Origin: Erwinia sp. HDF1-3R
GTDB lineage: Bacteria > Pseudomonadota > Gammaproteobacteria > Enterobacterales > Enterobacteriaceae
Reading direction: 5' to 3'
NCBI RefSeq assembly: GCF_039621855.1
Contig: NZ_CP155071.1
Coordinates: forward strand, 4,154,001-4,218,000
Length of the DNA: 64,000 nucleotides
The position numbers and the translations under genes are program-made. Positions 48,962 to 58,960 of the stretch are shown here, piece by piece. Position 1 is the stretch's first letter. Each line of letters opens with the position of its first letter. The notes beneath the pieces are model-generated. The model was not told where the DNA came from and searched no databases. It was given only the letters and a program-made list of their open reading frames with translations.

Positions 48962-51114
48962 TACCATCTCCAGGCTTCCTTTTCACCGTCCGCTGCCGGG
49001 ACCTCCTGATAACCTGCCGGTTCTGGCATATCCCACTGGGGTAGGGGGATTTCCCGGTTGTGTATTTCCGGGTGACGGGCCGCCTCCACTCTGACGGCCG
49101 GGGAGTATTCATTCACCACCCCAAACTCTCCTGTGGGTAAAACCGCATCAGGTTTGTTCATCAAACGTTTCGTATTTCTTTCATCCAACTTGCCTGTTTT
49201 GTAATACTCTTTGGTCGCCTTATCAGGATTATTCCAGTGCCGCCAGTCAGCCATGCGGATCAGGCGCTGCCAGAACTCCCGGTCCTCAAACGCCATACAG
49301 TTACCTATCGCCAGGTCATAGGCCATCGCCTTCTCCGGCACGTCCGGACTCTGCACAATCGACGAGTGCTGGCTGAACCTCACCGGATCGCCATGCTTCT
49401 CCATCTCATTAATTTCTTCGTCGCTCTTTTTGCGCAGCAGAAAATATTCCGGCCGCTGGCGCGATCCCCCCACGCGTCCTTCGGTAAAACGGGTTTTATA
49501 GTGAAGGTTGACGGCGCTCAGTTCCGTTGCGGTCAGCACATGCCCGGGCTGTAGGGTGTAACCATGAATTCGCAGCAGCGGGCGGGATTCTCTTACCTGC
49601 CAGAGGCCTTCATAAGCACGGGCTGAATAGTCGGTATAGCGGTCTTCACCCCGGACGCCGGTTTTATATTTCATCGCATCCGCGTTGTCGTGGCCCATCA
49701 GGGTGAAGGTAAACACCCCCGGCAGCGCTTCCGCATTGACGGTAACCCCACTGTGCAGGGGATAAGCCGCGTTGGTCGGCCAGCCATCATATTTAAAATC
49801 CCCCGCCCGGTACGCGGGCTTTTCAAAGGGCTGCGCGGCAGGCTCACCGCCCGCGGTGTAATGCTGGCAGAAGGCGCGCTGTAAAAGATTGGGGAGGTCG
49901 CCAGCAAGCGCATCAGGCACACCCCGCCAGCCGATCCCCTGCACGTTCATCAGCGATACCGTGCCATCGTCCGGGCAGAAATAGTTGTATACCCGCCCGT
50001 AATTGTTGCGGCTGTAGCGCGGGTCGCTGTGCCAGTGGTGTTTACGCCCCAGCGTACCGTCGTTGTACATGGCTTTCACAAAGTCAGGGTGGTAACGCCC
50101 GGCCGGGTCAAATTTCGGGTTGGTGGCTATCAGCCGGCAAAAATTACGCAGCGTTTCCCGCCGCGCCCTGCTGGTCTGCTGCCGTCCGGGAAGCTGGTTT
50201 TCCATAAAGCGGTCCTCCAGCGAATAGGGCGAATGGCAGAGGATGGCGCAGTCTGCGGGATTATATTGAGGGTTTTGCTGTTTGAGCAGCATATTCGCCA
50301 GCATGGTGATAAGGGTGCCCTGGCTGTGGGCCACAATATTGATGGTGTCGTGTTCTGTTTCAGGATTTCGTCTGATTTCCAGTATCAAATCTGCCAGCCG
50401 CTGGGCGGCAAAGAACTGGTAAATACGGTGGGGATTGCCATAAATAGGGTGGGTGAAATTCCCGCCGTTCAGTTTACGGCTGTAAATCCCAGCCATCCAG
50501 ATCGCACCGCCGCTGGCCCCCGGCCCCAGCATATCCGGAATGCAGGTGGTGGCGTTGGCAAAGGGTCCGCCGTTTTTCGCCGCCGCCTGGTTCAGCACGT
50601 TACCGTAATTATCGTTGCAGTAGCCGCGACCTTCCGGATTGAGCCTGCGCAGGCGGGCCGGGTCATCTTCCTGGTAAGCATCGTAAGGCAGCACCGTTTC
50701 CAGCCCCCGTTTTCTGACTTCCTCCCGGTAGCGGCACTGGTCTTCGTTATACGCCTGATGGTCAACGGGACGGTAGCCCCAGAAGAACGGAATAATGGGC
50801 GAACGGCCGCTGCACGTTATCCTCCTGGGGGCATCGCTCAGATCGGTCAGCCCCGCCATCTCTCCCCACTGATGCACAAACATATCGTCTCTTGCCAGCC
50901 TCGTGTTCAGCCCGGCCACAATGCCCTGCTCCTGATTCTCATAGGCCTCACCGACATCATTGACGCCGTGCACCAGGATAACAATACAGGGGAGCGGGCT
51001 TTTCACCGCGAAATCCTGACATATCATCGCGCCTGCGGTATCGCGCTGAAGACCGATAAAACTCCCTAGCTCGGGGTTGTTATAAACCCGGTCCGGTGTT
51101 TTTTCCCTGGTCAT
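48961..51114 (-). CDS. T6SS phospholipase effector, Tle3 type
   Basis: The 717-residue protein has an alpha/beta-hydrolase core with an ILVHGVND oxyanion-region motif near residue 46 and the nucleophile elbow AHSQG at 262-266 (Ser264). The YRPVDHQAYN and FCPDDGTVSLMNVQGIGWRG segments and a DUF3274-like C-terminal half fit the Tle3 family of antibacterial phospholipases. It has no signal peptide and is expected to ride on the VgrG encoded immediately upstream (4-bp ATGA overlap). The immunity gene overlaps its stop codon. Confidence 0.88.
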   Translation of the reverse strand: MTREKTPDRVYNNPELGSFIGLQRDTAGAMICQDFAVKSPLPCIVILVHGVNDVGEAYENQEQGIVAGLNTRLARDDMFVHQWGEMAGLTDLSDAPRRITCSGRSPIIPFFWGYRPVDHQAYNEDQCRYREEVRKRGLETVLPYDAYQEDDPARLRRLNPEGRGYCNDNYGNVLNQAAAKNGGPFANATTCIPDMLGPGASGGAIWMAGIYSRKLNGGNFTHPIYGNPHRIYQFFAAQRLADLILEIRRNPETEHDTINIVAHSQGTLITMLANMLLKQQNPQYNPADCAILCHSPYSLEDRFMENQLPGRQQTSRARRETLRNFCRLIATNPKFDPAGRYHPDFVKAMYNDGTLGRKHHWHSDPRYSRNNYGRVYNYFCPDDGTVSLMNVQGIGWRGVPDALAGDLPNLLQRAFCQHYTAGGEPAAQPFEKPAYRAGDFKYDGWPTNAAYPLHSGVTVNAEALPGVFTFTLMGHDNADAMKYKTGVRGEDRYTDYSARAYEGLWQVRESRPLLRIHGYTLQPGHVLTATELSAVNLHYKTRFTEGRVGGSRQRPEYFLLRKKSDEEINEMEKHGDPVRFSQHSSIVQSPDVPEKAMAYDLAIGNCMAFEDREFWQRLIRMADWRHWNNPDKATKEYYKTGKLDERNTKRLMNKPDAVLPTGEFGVVNEYSPAVRVEAARHPEIHNREIPLPQWDMPEPAGYQEVPAADGEKEAWRW

Positions 51115-53645
51115 AATTTAGAACTCCTGACGAGTGTAATAACGAACTGCTCCGTTTCAGCAATATCCAGCAGGGGTGAGTAACCCTTGTCATCCGTTAC
51201 CCCTTCCGTCACGCTGCCATCCGGTTTCTTTACCCGGAAAGCCTGATGGCTCAGCGGGTGTTTGCGGTCCCCTTCACGAAACAGCCGGGCCTGACGAGCC
51301 AGCGGGTTTTGCTGAAAAACGGGAGACACAATCTTCGCCGTATCCCCTTTCTGGTAATTCAGCGCAGGGGATTTTTGTTCGATGCGGGTTGGGGAGAAGA
51401 TTTCCACGCCGCCACTGGGATGAATGCGGATCCCCCCGCCACCACAGTGAAGGAACAGTCCGTTTTTGGCACTGAGCTGCATCTCACCATTGACGCTGGT
51501 CAGGTGCATATCCTGGTCAGAAAGTGCAGCCAGCTTGCCGCGCTGGGCCTGTAGGGTGATATTGCCGCCTGCCGCAATCAGCTTAATACCCACCCGGCGA
51601 ACAAACGCCGATATCCCCTGCCCGGCGGCCAGTGACAGCGTTTTGAAAATGTTGACGCTGCCACTATTACCCGCCGTCACCACTACATCCTGTCCGGCAG
51701 AGAGCTGGATATTTTCCGGCGTGGCCTGCGCAATGCCGGCATCTCCCCAGGCGACAATGCCGGGTTTTTCCAGCCCGGACAGGGCCTGGTTCATATTCTG
51801 CTGTGTATCGGTGTTCACCGCATCAGCCCCGGCGCTTCCGGCACTGGACTGGAGGGTGTAGGCCATGCTCAGCGCCTGCTCAAGGTGCCGGATAATTTCT
51901 GCCATATCGAGCTGTTTACCGCTGGCCCCGGGCTGCGCAGAAGTGGTCAGCAGAATACCTTCAGCCGCTCTCAGCGCAGCATGTTTGTCCGTACGAAGCT
52001 CTGCCCCTTCGCCGCGAGGCTTGCGGCTGGCGTCCACCATGTGCCCAATATTCAGCTGCGATTTGCCGTAACCGGTCGCCAGCTTGATATGCTCGTGGTT
52101 TTTCTCATCCTCCATCCGCAGTTTGTTTTGCCCCAGGGTGCGGATAACGTTGCGGGTGCTGTTGCTGTCATTAACCACATCGGGGTTAAGCGCATCGTGA
52201 AGCACATGGGCAATATAAGGACGCTCCGGGTCTCCCCCTTCAAAGGCCACGGCCACCTCTGTGTTATCCAGCAGGGGGAAATGAATACCAAAGCGGTCAC
52301 CGGCGTAGATACGCGCCAGGCGCACCGGCATGCTTTCCCGTCCTTTGTCCCACTCATCAAGGTCAAAGCTGAATTTTACGCGGTAACGCCCGTCTTTATC
52401 GGGGCGGGCCAGCCGGTCATTATCGCTGAACCCCGAAACGCGCGCAGGTACGGTGCCGGAAATGACCGGACGGGTAAGCCGTTCAGGACGAAAGGCACTC
52501 AGCTCGCTGTAGGGGATCCCACACAACTCAGCCTGGAAAGCGTGGCTGCGTGATGCACTGCTTTTCAGGCTGGTGACCAGCAGTCCCGGCGAGAAGGCCT
52601 CGGGATGCGGACCATCAATGTCGGCCACCACACCGGGTAACAACGCCGGATCATTCGCTACGGCTTCCAGCCGGATGCGTTCGCACAGATGGCGCTCGTG
52701 GCGAATGCGGGCGTAAAACCAGCTTGTTTCGGCCTGTCCCCCGCTGATGCTTTCCCAGCGATCCCCCTCATCCTGCTGGATGTCTGCATAGTGGTAATCA
52801 CAGCCGGTGATGAAGGGAGCCTCCCGGCTGATGTCCGCCACCGACTCCAGCGGCATGAAGCGCTGTATTCGGTAGTTATAATCGCGGGTACGTACAGCGG
52901 CGGGGATCACACTGGCATGACTTATCATTTTTCGGATGGTCGTCCGATCCCCGACCATACCCGATAGCGGCAATGCCGTAATTTTATGCCCGAAAACATA
53001 AGAACTCTGACTGTCACCAAATACCATAACCGTCACGCTGCTGACGGTTTCATGCTGTTTGAAACGAAACCCTATTCCCACTTCGGACAGCAGGCGCTGG
53101 ATAAAGGCCAGGTCCGTTTCTCCCCACTGAACAATCATTTCGCGCAGAGGGTACGACCAGGACAGCCCCTCCATATCGATTTCATAGCCTTCCATGCCGT
53201 GAGACTTAAGCAGGTTGCTAACCAGCTCAGGGACCGACATTTGCTGGTAAATAGCGTAGCGGCGAGAGTGGCGGAGGAGCGTGAGCGGGTGTTCAAGGAT
53301 GGCTTCGTAAAACGTTTCATCCAGACTGCTCGAGAGCCGGGAAAGTGACGTGATCACGCCAAAAACTTCACGCAACGTTTCCCACTTACTCTTCTCCGGC
53401 TGGTGGCGAGACCAGCCAGCCGTGGGCCTGCGCATCGTCAGTACCGCAGGTTTCATCATCACCACGTCAGGCACGATATCCTTGTCTGCCGAGGTGAAGC
53501 GAATCACATAGCGGTACGGCTGACTTAGCGTTTCTTCACCGGTAAATGATGCAACATCCGCATAAATACCGGGCTGCTGGAAATCCAGAAGATAGCGGTT
53601 AAGCGTGTTTACCGGGTCCTCAGCTGCGGTGCCTGAATGGGTCAT
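51111..53645 (-). CDS. vgrG: VgrG spike protein (TssI) with C-terminal TTR-like extension
   Basis: The 844-residue protein has the gp27-like base (about 1-380), the gp5-like OB fold and needle (about 400-520, with VRLARIYAGDRFGIHFPLLD) and a DUF2345 beta-helix region (about 560-740). The last ~60 residues (AFRVKKPDGSVTEGVTDDKG) look like a transthyretin-like domain. In enteroaggregative E. coli VgrG1 such a C-terminal domain binds the phospholipase effector Tle1, so the extension here probably docks the Tle3-type effector. No structural T6SS genes are in the window, so this is an orphan vgrG cluster. Confidence 0.92.
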   Translation of the reverse strand: MTHSGTAAEDPVNTLNRYLLDFQQPGIYADVASFTGEETLSQPYRYVIRFTSADKDIVPDVVMMKPAVLTMRRPTAGWSRHQPEKSKWETLREVFGVITSLSRLSSSLDETFYEAILEHPLTLLRHSRRYAIYQQMSVPELVSNLLKSHGMEGYEIDMEGLSWSYPLREMIVQWGETDLAFIQRLLSEVGIGFRFKQHETVSSVTVMVFGDSQSSYVFGHKITALPLSGMVGDRTTIRKMISHASVIPAAVRTRDYNYRIQRFMPLESVADISREAPFITGCDYHYADIQQDEGDRWESISGGQAETSWFYARIRHERHLCERIRLEAVANDPALLPGVVADIDGPHPEAFSPGLLVTSLKSSASRSHAFQAELCGIPYSELSAFRPERLTRPVISGTVPARVSGFSDNDRLARPDKDGRYRVKFSFDLDEWDKGRESMPVRLARIYAGDRFGIHFPLLDNTEVAVAFEGGDPERPYIAHVLHDALNPDVVNDSNSTRNVIRTLGQNKLRMEDEKNHEHIKLATGYGKSQLNIGHMVDASRKPRGEGAELRTDKHAALRAAEGILLTTSAQPGASGKQLDMAEIIRHLEQALSMAYTLQSSAGSAGADAVNTDTQQNMNQALSGLEKPGIVAWGDAGIAQATPENIQLSAGQDVVVTAGNSGSVNIFKTLSLAAGQGISAFVRRVGIKLIAAGGNITLQAQRGKLAALSDQDMHLTSVNGEMQLSAKNGLFLHCGGGGIRIHPSGGVEIFSPTRIEQKSPALNYQKGDTAKIVSPVFQQNPLARQARLFREGDRKHPLSHQAFRVKKPDGSVTEGVTDDKGYSPLLDIAETEQFVITLVRSSKL

Positions 53646-54107
53646 GTTTTCTCCTTAAAACACCCATAAATACTGTGGTTAATGGTACATAGGAACCCTG
53701 GTGTTTTGTATAAAAATTATCCCGGGAAGTGAATTATGCGATCAAGGTAATGTTTTACAGGGGGCGGGACTGGGGAGTTTGCAGAGCGTTTTTAAGGACT
53801 GGGATTGTGTTAATGGACTATTGGATAATTGAAGATAAACGGCATAACAGGCAGAGAGCGAGAGGGTTTAATGTCCTTACAGCCACTAAACCCTCTCGCT
53901 AATTTTAGTCGAAATAATTCATATCCAGTTTGGGTATGCGTAGCAGGCGTGAAGAGACACCCACCTAATTTTCGGTCATTAAATGCACCAAACGCTGCCC
54001 ATCAACCAGTGCTATTCCCTCCACCTGATGAGAAAATCCCGCGCCTGAGCGGTAAAGCCTGATGTGGTGATAAATACGTCACAACGACTACCTTATCCCT
54101 CTCTTGC
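53646..54107. other. Intergenic region upstream of vgrG
   Basis: It should hold the promoter of the vgrG operon. A 77-codon plus-strand frame (53829-54062) crosses a strong hairpin and has no recognisable product, so I do not call it. Confidence 0.4.
53857..53900. terminator. 14-bp inverted repeat, possible terminator
   Basis: AGCGAGAGGGTTTA and its exact complement flank a 16-nt loop, followed by AATTTTAG. No plus-strand gene precedes it, so it may be a relic of a lost gene, a terminator for the minus-strand helicase gene, or an operator. Confidence 0.5.
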
Positions 54108-57100
54108 TTACAACTGGCGCTGCTGGAGACTGGAATAAATCGTTTTGATTTCACCTGTTAAGCTTTCGCCACGATAGACCATTGACGTATCGTACCGTTG
54201 ATATTTCTCTTCTCGCGTGGCGCTAAACCAGTTAAATGACCCTACACACAGCAGCCCCTCGTCCCCAATCACAATTTTACTGTGAACGCGTTTGACCAGC
54301 TTCGTCGCAATACCCATCTCGTTCAGCTTTTCCAGTGCGGCGTGAAGTTGCTGCTTTTTCTCTATGTGCTTTTGATAATCAGCGTGTTCAGTATTGTAAT
54401 TTCTGTCCGTAACCACGGTGATATCAATACCACGCGATCGCGCCTGCATCATCGACGTCAGAAAGCCGGTTTGCTCCAGCTTTTGCCAGCTCAACCAGGG
54501 GGAAACGATGGTAATGTTCTTTCCGATAGTGCCGAAGGTCTGGTTCAGAAACGCATCATGCTGCTCCACCCCGTGCAGCGTAGAGATCTGCGTCTGGGCT
54601 GTGCTTAAATCTTTGCGTTCCAGAAACTCAAACTGCAATGCATTGCTGTCTGAGGCAAACAGGTATTTTGCCAGCAATCCTCGTGGCGAAGAGCCTGGCT
54701 GGATCTCAAACAGATCCATATCACCGAGGACCAGGAAGCTATCTTTGGCACGAGAGACGGCGACGTTCAGCATGCTGCTGTCGCTGTCGATAAAACCGCC
54801 GTCCTCATGTTTGGAATAGACCGGGGAGAAGAGCACGATCGCTCTTTCCGCCCCCTGCAGGGAGTGCACCGTGCCCACCGTCAAAGAATCGTCACCGCCG
54901 CTACAGTTAATGTCGAACTTACGCAATGCCGCTTTGATGGCGTTAACCTGCGCCGAAAAGGGCGTAATGACCCCCACCACTTTGTGCAGCGACTCACCGT
55001 AATGGCGCTCTATTTCCTCTTTTTGCGCCACCAGCCAGGCCGCTATCGTTCCGGCCTCAAAGGCGTTATAACGACTCCCACCGTTTGTCTGCATGCCTTT
55101 ACCGTCGATATGCAGATAGCCCATTGCCGGAAAAGGCTTATCTTTTACAATACCCCGTTTAGGCAGTAATTTACCGTGATAGCACAGCGCATTACAGTAG
55201 CCGATAATGTTATCGAAGCAGCGACGATGCTCGTACAGGTACATCCCACGAGCCAGATCCGGGTCATACTGATAGAGCGAGGTAAACTGGGCCACCTTCA
55301 TGACGCTGCCGGACGCCGCACTTTTACCTGAATCACATACCAGGGCATAGGCTTCCGCCAGTTCTTCCTGGGTGCCTCCGGGGAGAATGTTCTCCTCTAC
55401 CATATTGCCTATATCGATACCGGGCAAACTGTTCCAGATCGGCGCGATCTGTTCCGTATCGCCAATCACTAATGCTTTTTTCGCCAGCGCGAAGGAAGCC
55501 GCGGCCACCTCAGGAAGCACCTGCCCCGCTTCATCGACGATCAGCAGATCGGCAAAATTATATAAATAACTATCGTCAAATTTCTTCGCCCCACCAACAT
55601 GTTCCCTAATGACCAGATGATGAGGCAGCATATAGCATGTCATCACCACACAAGGCGTGAGCTTCATTCTCCGCTGCCAGCGGGCCTTAACCGCTTTCGC
55701 CCCTTTTAGGCCCTTTTCTTTCTGTAAGTTGTCAATGGCAGCCATATCCATCAACCACCGGCCTTCCCAGTAGTGCGTTGCCAAAAGGAACGCCGGGAAG
55801 CGAATCTGCGTATCAGCCAGCTCATCGGCACCGGCCAGGCTCAGTTCCTCTTCGCCTGTATATCCCAGCGTCCGGGCCAGGCTATCCCAGTACTGGATAG
55901 CCTCACGTTCTCGTCGGGAAACGTCCTGAGCATGATTGATTTGCTGTTGATAGTCGCTCTGCTCTTTTTGTGACCGCGTAATCAGGTCGTCGATATACGC
56001 ATCGATCCCTTCCGGCACAGTCCCCTGGAACGCGGCCATTCTTGTGCCAAAAGTAGCGTCGAGTAAGAGATTAATCTGGTAGTGGCGCTTAGTGCGAACG
56101 GCGGGGATCCAGGAGAATAACGCATATACTATCGACTCATCGGCGCGATATTGCTGCCACTGCTTTTTGCCCTGGGTTAACAGCGCGATTTCATCTGTGC
56201 TGTCGTGCAGTAACCTGCTTTTGTCCTGAATATACTGCCCGAGATCTTCGCTGATGGCGTTTCGCTCCTGACGAATACGGTTCAGGCTGTCCCAGGCGGG
56301 TTCAATTAGCTTAAGCCGATCGGACTGCTGAGTTAAACGCTCATGCAGGCGATCCACGACGCGTTCGACGGAACTGCATTCCACCGCTGGGAATGCTTCT
56401 TTAGCCCTTTCAAGATAGAAAGTCTGCGCCTCCTCAACATACTCGCCAGACTCAACGCGATTGAAAAAATCTTCCGTCTGGTATTTTTTTGCGGCCTCGG
56501 CCTTACGGCCCGAAGACGGAAAGTAAGCGCCATAACTTTTCAACTCAGGCAGCCAACGCCCGGCCATTGCGCCAGTGCCGGTGGCAAAATCTTTACCGAA
56601 GGCTTCAATAATGTTGGTCACAGCCTGATTGTTGGTTGATGTGGCCATCACCACCGGTGGCTCAGTTTTATTAAGGGCAGCTCTTGCCCATTCAGTGGCA
56701 ATAATAGAGAGAACGAGGGTGGTTTTGCCGGTTCCCGGCGGGCCGTTGACGGCAAGGATTTCACCCGGCTGCTGGGTCAGATAATGGCTCAGGGCGTCGC
56801 GCTGTGCCGCAGCTAGCGGAAACTCATCCCCGGAATACCCCAGCCGGTCAGTGAGCTTTGCATTGGCCGCAAGGAGGGGTTTTAAGGAAGGCATCGCCGG
56901 TGAGGCAAAACGCGCCAATAACGGAACGTCTTTTTTACACATCAGCAGATGATCGTACAGGGGAAGAATATGGATGCTGGCTCCGCCGGGCTGATTCGCT
57001 TTGATAACATAACCATACCCAGCCGGTTCGTATTGCTCATAGGTTGTGCACCACAGTCCGGCGACGTTGTTTAAGAGATCGTCAGCCTCTTTCAGATATG

Positions 57101-57626
57101 TTTGCCACTGATGATGATACCTGGCATGACGCTCTTCCCGCTGCTCATCCGTTTCTTCACGATGCTCCTGTTCGTCATCAACACTCAAGGTGGCTGAGTT
57201 ATGCGTCGTTTTGTATTTATCGTACTGAGTCATCTCGCCAATCGAGAATGTGCCTTTGGGAAGGGGTTCAAGCAGGTCACGGGGAATGGTGGTGGGCGCC
57301 TTAGGAAACAAGAAACCTTCACGACTCAGTCGCGCGGAGGTCACCAGCGGTGTGACGATGCCTGGTGCCCCTGCCGTCCGTTCTTTGCCATGCTGAAGCT
57401 GGCGGATCCAGACATTCGGCCGTAAAAGCACTTCGACCGTTTTAACCGCATCGCCTTCACCCTCAAAGAACGCAGGAACGATCTCCTCATCCAACCGTCC
57501 CGTGGTGATATCCACCCAGCGGGTGAATTTATCCGCATCTTTACGCTCAAATGCCCCTTTGCCAGACTCGGCATCTGCTAAGGAATTACGCCAGTATGAT
57601 GCGAACCCCTGAGTGTTCCTGTCCAT
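54108..57626 (-). CDS. UPF1-like SF1 helicase fused to a PLD nuclease (type II Mokosh-like)
   Basis: The 1172-residue protein starts with an uncharacterised ~270-residue region. An SF1 helicase core follows: Q-motif-like LAAAQRDAL (271-279), Walker [10 protein letters not shown] (295-303), a long inserted helical region (about 400-600), DEAG Walker B in [15 protein letters not shown], and the C-terminal motifs [16 protein letters not shown] and [16 protein letters not shown]. The last ~150 residues are a PLD nuclease with one HKD motif (HSKIVIGD from residue 1115) followed by GSFNW. A COG1112-type helicase fused to PLD is the layout of MkoC in type II Mokosh phage defence. The assignment is by architecture only. 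Confidence 0.75.
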   Translation of the reverse strand: MDRNTQGFASYWRNSLADAESGKGAFERKDADKFTRWVDITTGRLDEEIVPAFFEGEGDAVKTVEVLLRPNVWIRQLQHGKERTAGAPGIVTPLVTSARLSREGFLFPKAPTTIPRDLLEPLPKGTFSIGEMTQYDKYKTTHNSATLSVDDEQEHREETDEQREERHARYHHQWQTYLKEADDLLNNVAGLWCTTYEQYEPAGYGYVIKANQPGGASIHILPLYDHLLMCKKDVPLLARFASPAMPSLKPLLAANAKLTDRLGYSGDEFPLAAAQRDALSHYLTQQPGEILAVNGPPGTGKTTLVLSIIATEWARAALNKTEPPVVMATSTNNQAVTNIIEAFGKDFATGTGAMAGRWLPELKSYGAYFPSSGRKAEAAKKYQTEDFFNRVESGEYVEEAQTFYLERAKEAFPAVECSSVERVVDRLHERLTQQSDRLKLIEPAWDSLNRIRQERNAISEDLGQYIQDKSRLLHDSTDEIALLTQGKKQWQQYRADESIVYALFSWIPAVRTKRHYQINLLLDATFGTRMAAFQGTVPEGIDAYIDDLITRSQKEQSDYQQQINHAQDVSRREREAIQYWDSLARTLGYTGEEELSLAGADELADTQIRFPAFLLATHYWEGRWLMDMAAIDNLQKEKGLKGAKAVKARWQRRMKLTPCVVMTCYMLPHHLVIREHVGGAKKFDDSYLYNFADLLIVDEAGQVLPEVAAASFALAKKALVIGDTEQIAPIWNSLPGIDIGNMVEENILPGGTQEELAEAYALVCDSGKSAASGSVMKVAQFTSLYQYDPDLARGMYLYEHRRCFDNIIGYCNALCYHGKLLPKRGIVKDKPFPAMGYLHIDGKGMQTNGGSRYNAFEAGTIAAWLVAQKEEIERHYGESLHKVVGVITPFSAQVNAIKAALRKFDINCSGGDDSLTVGTVHSLQGAERAIVLFSPVYSKHEDGGFIDSDSSMLNVAVSRAKDSFLVLGDMDLFEIQPGSSPRGLLAKYLFASDSNALQFEFLERKDLSTAQTQISTLHGVEQHDAFLNQTFGTIGKNITIVSPWLSWQKLEQTGFLTSMMQARSRGIDITVVTDRNYNTEHADYQKHIEKKQQLHAALEKLNEMGIATKLVKRVHSKIVIGDEGLLCVGSFNWFSATREEKYQRYDTSMVYRGESLTGEIKTIYSSLQQRQL

Positions 57627-58240
57627 TGCCCGTCCCGTGACTTAAATGAAATTATTGATTACGTTGATATAAACGCAGCACATAGTTAAGCATTGTCCAC
57701 GTTGAGAACGCGATCGCAATAATTTATTTGAAAACGGCCGTGGAAGTCGGCTGATACTTAATCCGAATAAAAAGTAGATAAGTCAGCGCATTCGGCAGGA
57801 TCGGGCCTTAAGAAAATTAATAACATCACATAAAAATATCTATAGGTAATTATCAATGATTATTACATAGCACGTGTCAGTATGAGTTTATCTGTGATGA
57901 AGATTAGCCGCTTGTTTTTTATCAGCATAACCTTTCGCGCCGTGATTTTATGCATGGCTGCTATCTTAGTTACCCACTTCTGTGGCAGAAATAGTGATAA
58001 CTCACTCAGAACCGGATAAATAGACTTAATCCGATGACCTAAACTTACGATACGCGGCCTGGATGAAGTCTGAATAATCCCCGTTTAACCCCATCGATCC
58101 AGATATGATCGTCAATAATCCAGTCGTCCCTGAATAAAGCAAACGATTCATCACGACCAAACTCAGCGGCGTTGTCTCACTAATAGCTGAGCTGGCTAAC
58201 GCCAACCTATTGGTGCCTTACCCCTGAACAGACCCTTACG
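57627..58240. other. Intergenic region with an effector relic
   Basis: No intact gene lies in these 614 bp. A coding relic occupies 58045-58176 on the minus strand (listed separately). The left part is AT-rich and should contain the helicase-PLD promoter. Confidence 0.45.
58045..58176 (-). pseudogene. Relic of a Tlde1-like (DUF2778) effector C-terminal region
   Basis: The minus strand has an open stretch of 43 codons ending at a stop. It reads DESFALFRDDWIIDDHIWI, then DGVKRGLFRLHPGRVS. This matches the late catalytic region of DUF2778 L,D-transpeptidase-like T6SS effectors (pattern WFALYR.DG.IDD...I.GV.RG.FRLHP...S.GC). The stop codon falls just before the expected catalytic S-x-G-C segment, and in-frame stops precede the fragment. 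It is therefore broken. The family match is from memory of the motif. Confidence 0.55.
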
Positions 58241-58912
58241 TCAGCCCTGACTGTCGGTAATATAATAGGTCAACGGATAGCTGTGACTTTCTCTGACGCC
58301 TTTGGTCACCAGCCCGTGTTTCGCCGCTTCGTCAGCCGGATATATCACCCTGCCGGTTTCAGAATCAGTTATTTTTTCTAATTCCTCACGCGAAAGCGAT
58401 GTGCATGAGGCATAGACTTTCCGAAATATGGCGTTGTAATTTTCGTCTTCCTCCAGAATTCGGCGTGCCTGGTCCGGCTTGATGTAATCCGTCTTTTCAT
58501 CAGGTGCCGCCGCCGGATGCAGCATAAACTGCGCCATTGGCATCGAATAGCGCTCAGGCGAGGCACAGTAAATAAGGGTGGCGGATGAAGCCGTCACGGA
58601 CGCATTAATCATATTGAGTGTAATCGGGCTTTTACGCAGCGTTTCATAGGCAACATATCCGGCATCCATGTCGCCGCCACGGCTGTTAAGATAAACGTCT
58701 ATATTATGCACGTTACGGTAGTTTTCCCGTATCTCTGCCAGGGCGGATATCAGCCAGGTTACCGTCTGATTGTTCACCTGACCGTTAAAATAGACGCCTG
58801 CTTCGTTTACCTGGCCGTTGCCCACGGTATCGCTCTTGATGAACGTTACGTTTGCCTGTGCGCAGGCTGACGCCAGCAGCAACGCGATGGTGGTAGCGGG
58901 GAGCTTTTTCAT
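58241..58912 (-). CDS. Periplasm-directed ClpP-like serine protease in the microcin export operon
   Basis: From the ATG at 58912 the product is 223 residues with a signal peptide (1-20, ending AQA). The rest has the ClpP/crotonase fold: LNSRGGDMDAGYVAYETL (the SPGG-type turn), Ser109 in ASSAT, His132 in FMLHP and Asp183 in ITDSETGR, which align with the Ser-His-Asp triad of ClpP. The tail PADEAAKHGLV is also ClpP-like. It begins 48 bp after the CvaB-like gene and is on the same strand. ClpP homologues are normally cytosolic; an exported one in a bacteriocin operon is unusual. A start at 58942 is possible but would bury the signal. Confidence 0.72.
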   Translation of the reverse strand: MKKLPATTIALLLASACAQANVTFIKSDTVGNGQVNEAGVYFNGQVNNQTVTWLISALAEIRENYRNVHNIDVYLNSRGGDMDAGYVAYETLRKSPITLNMINASVTASSATLIYCASPERYSMPMAQFMLHPAAAPDEKTDYIKPDQARRILEEDENYNAIFRKVYASCTSLSREELEKITDSETGRVIYPADEAAKHGLVTKGVRESHSYPLTYYITDSQG

Positions 58913-58960
58913 TTTACCGTTTTCCCTTTTTGATCTGGACATCCGGTTATCCCGGTGAGG

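Noticed and set aside
53829..54062. 77-codon plus-strand frame upstream of vgrG
   Set aside because: It crosses a perfect 14-bp inverted repeat and shows no recognisable protein pattern.
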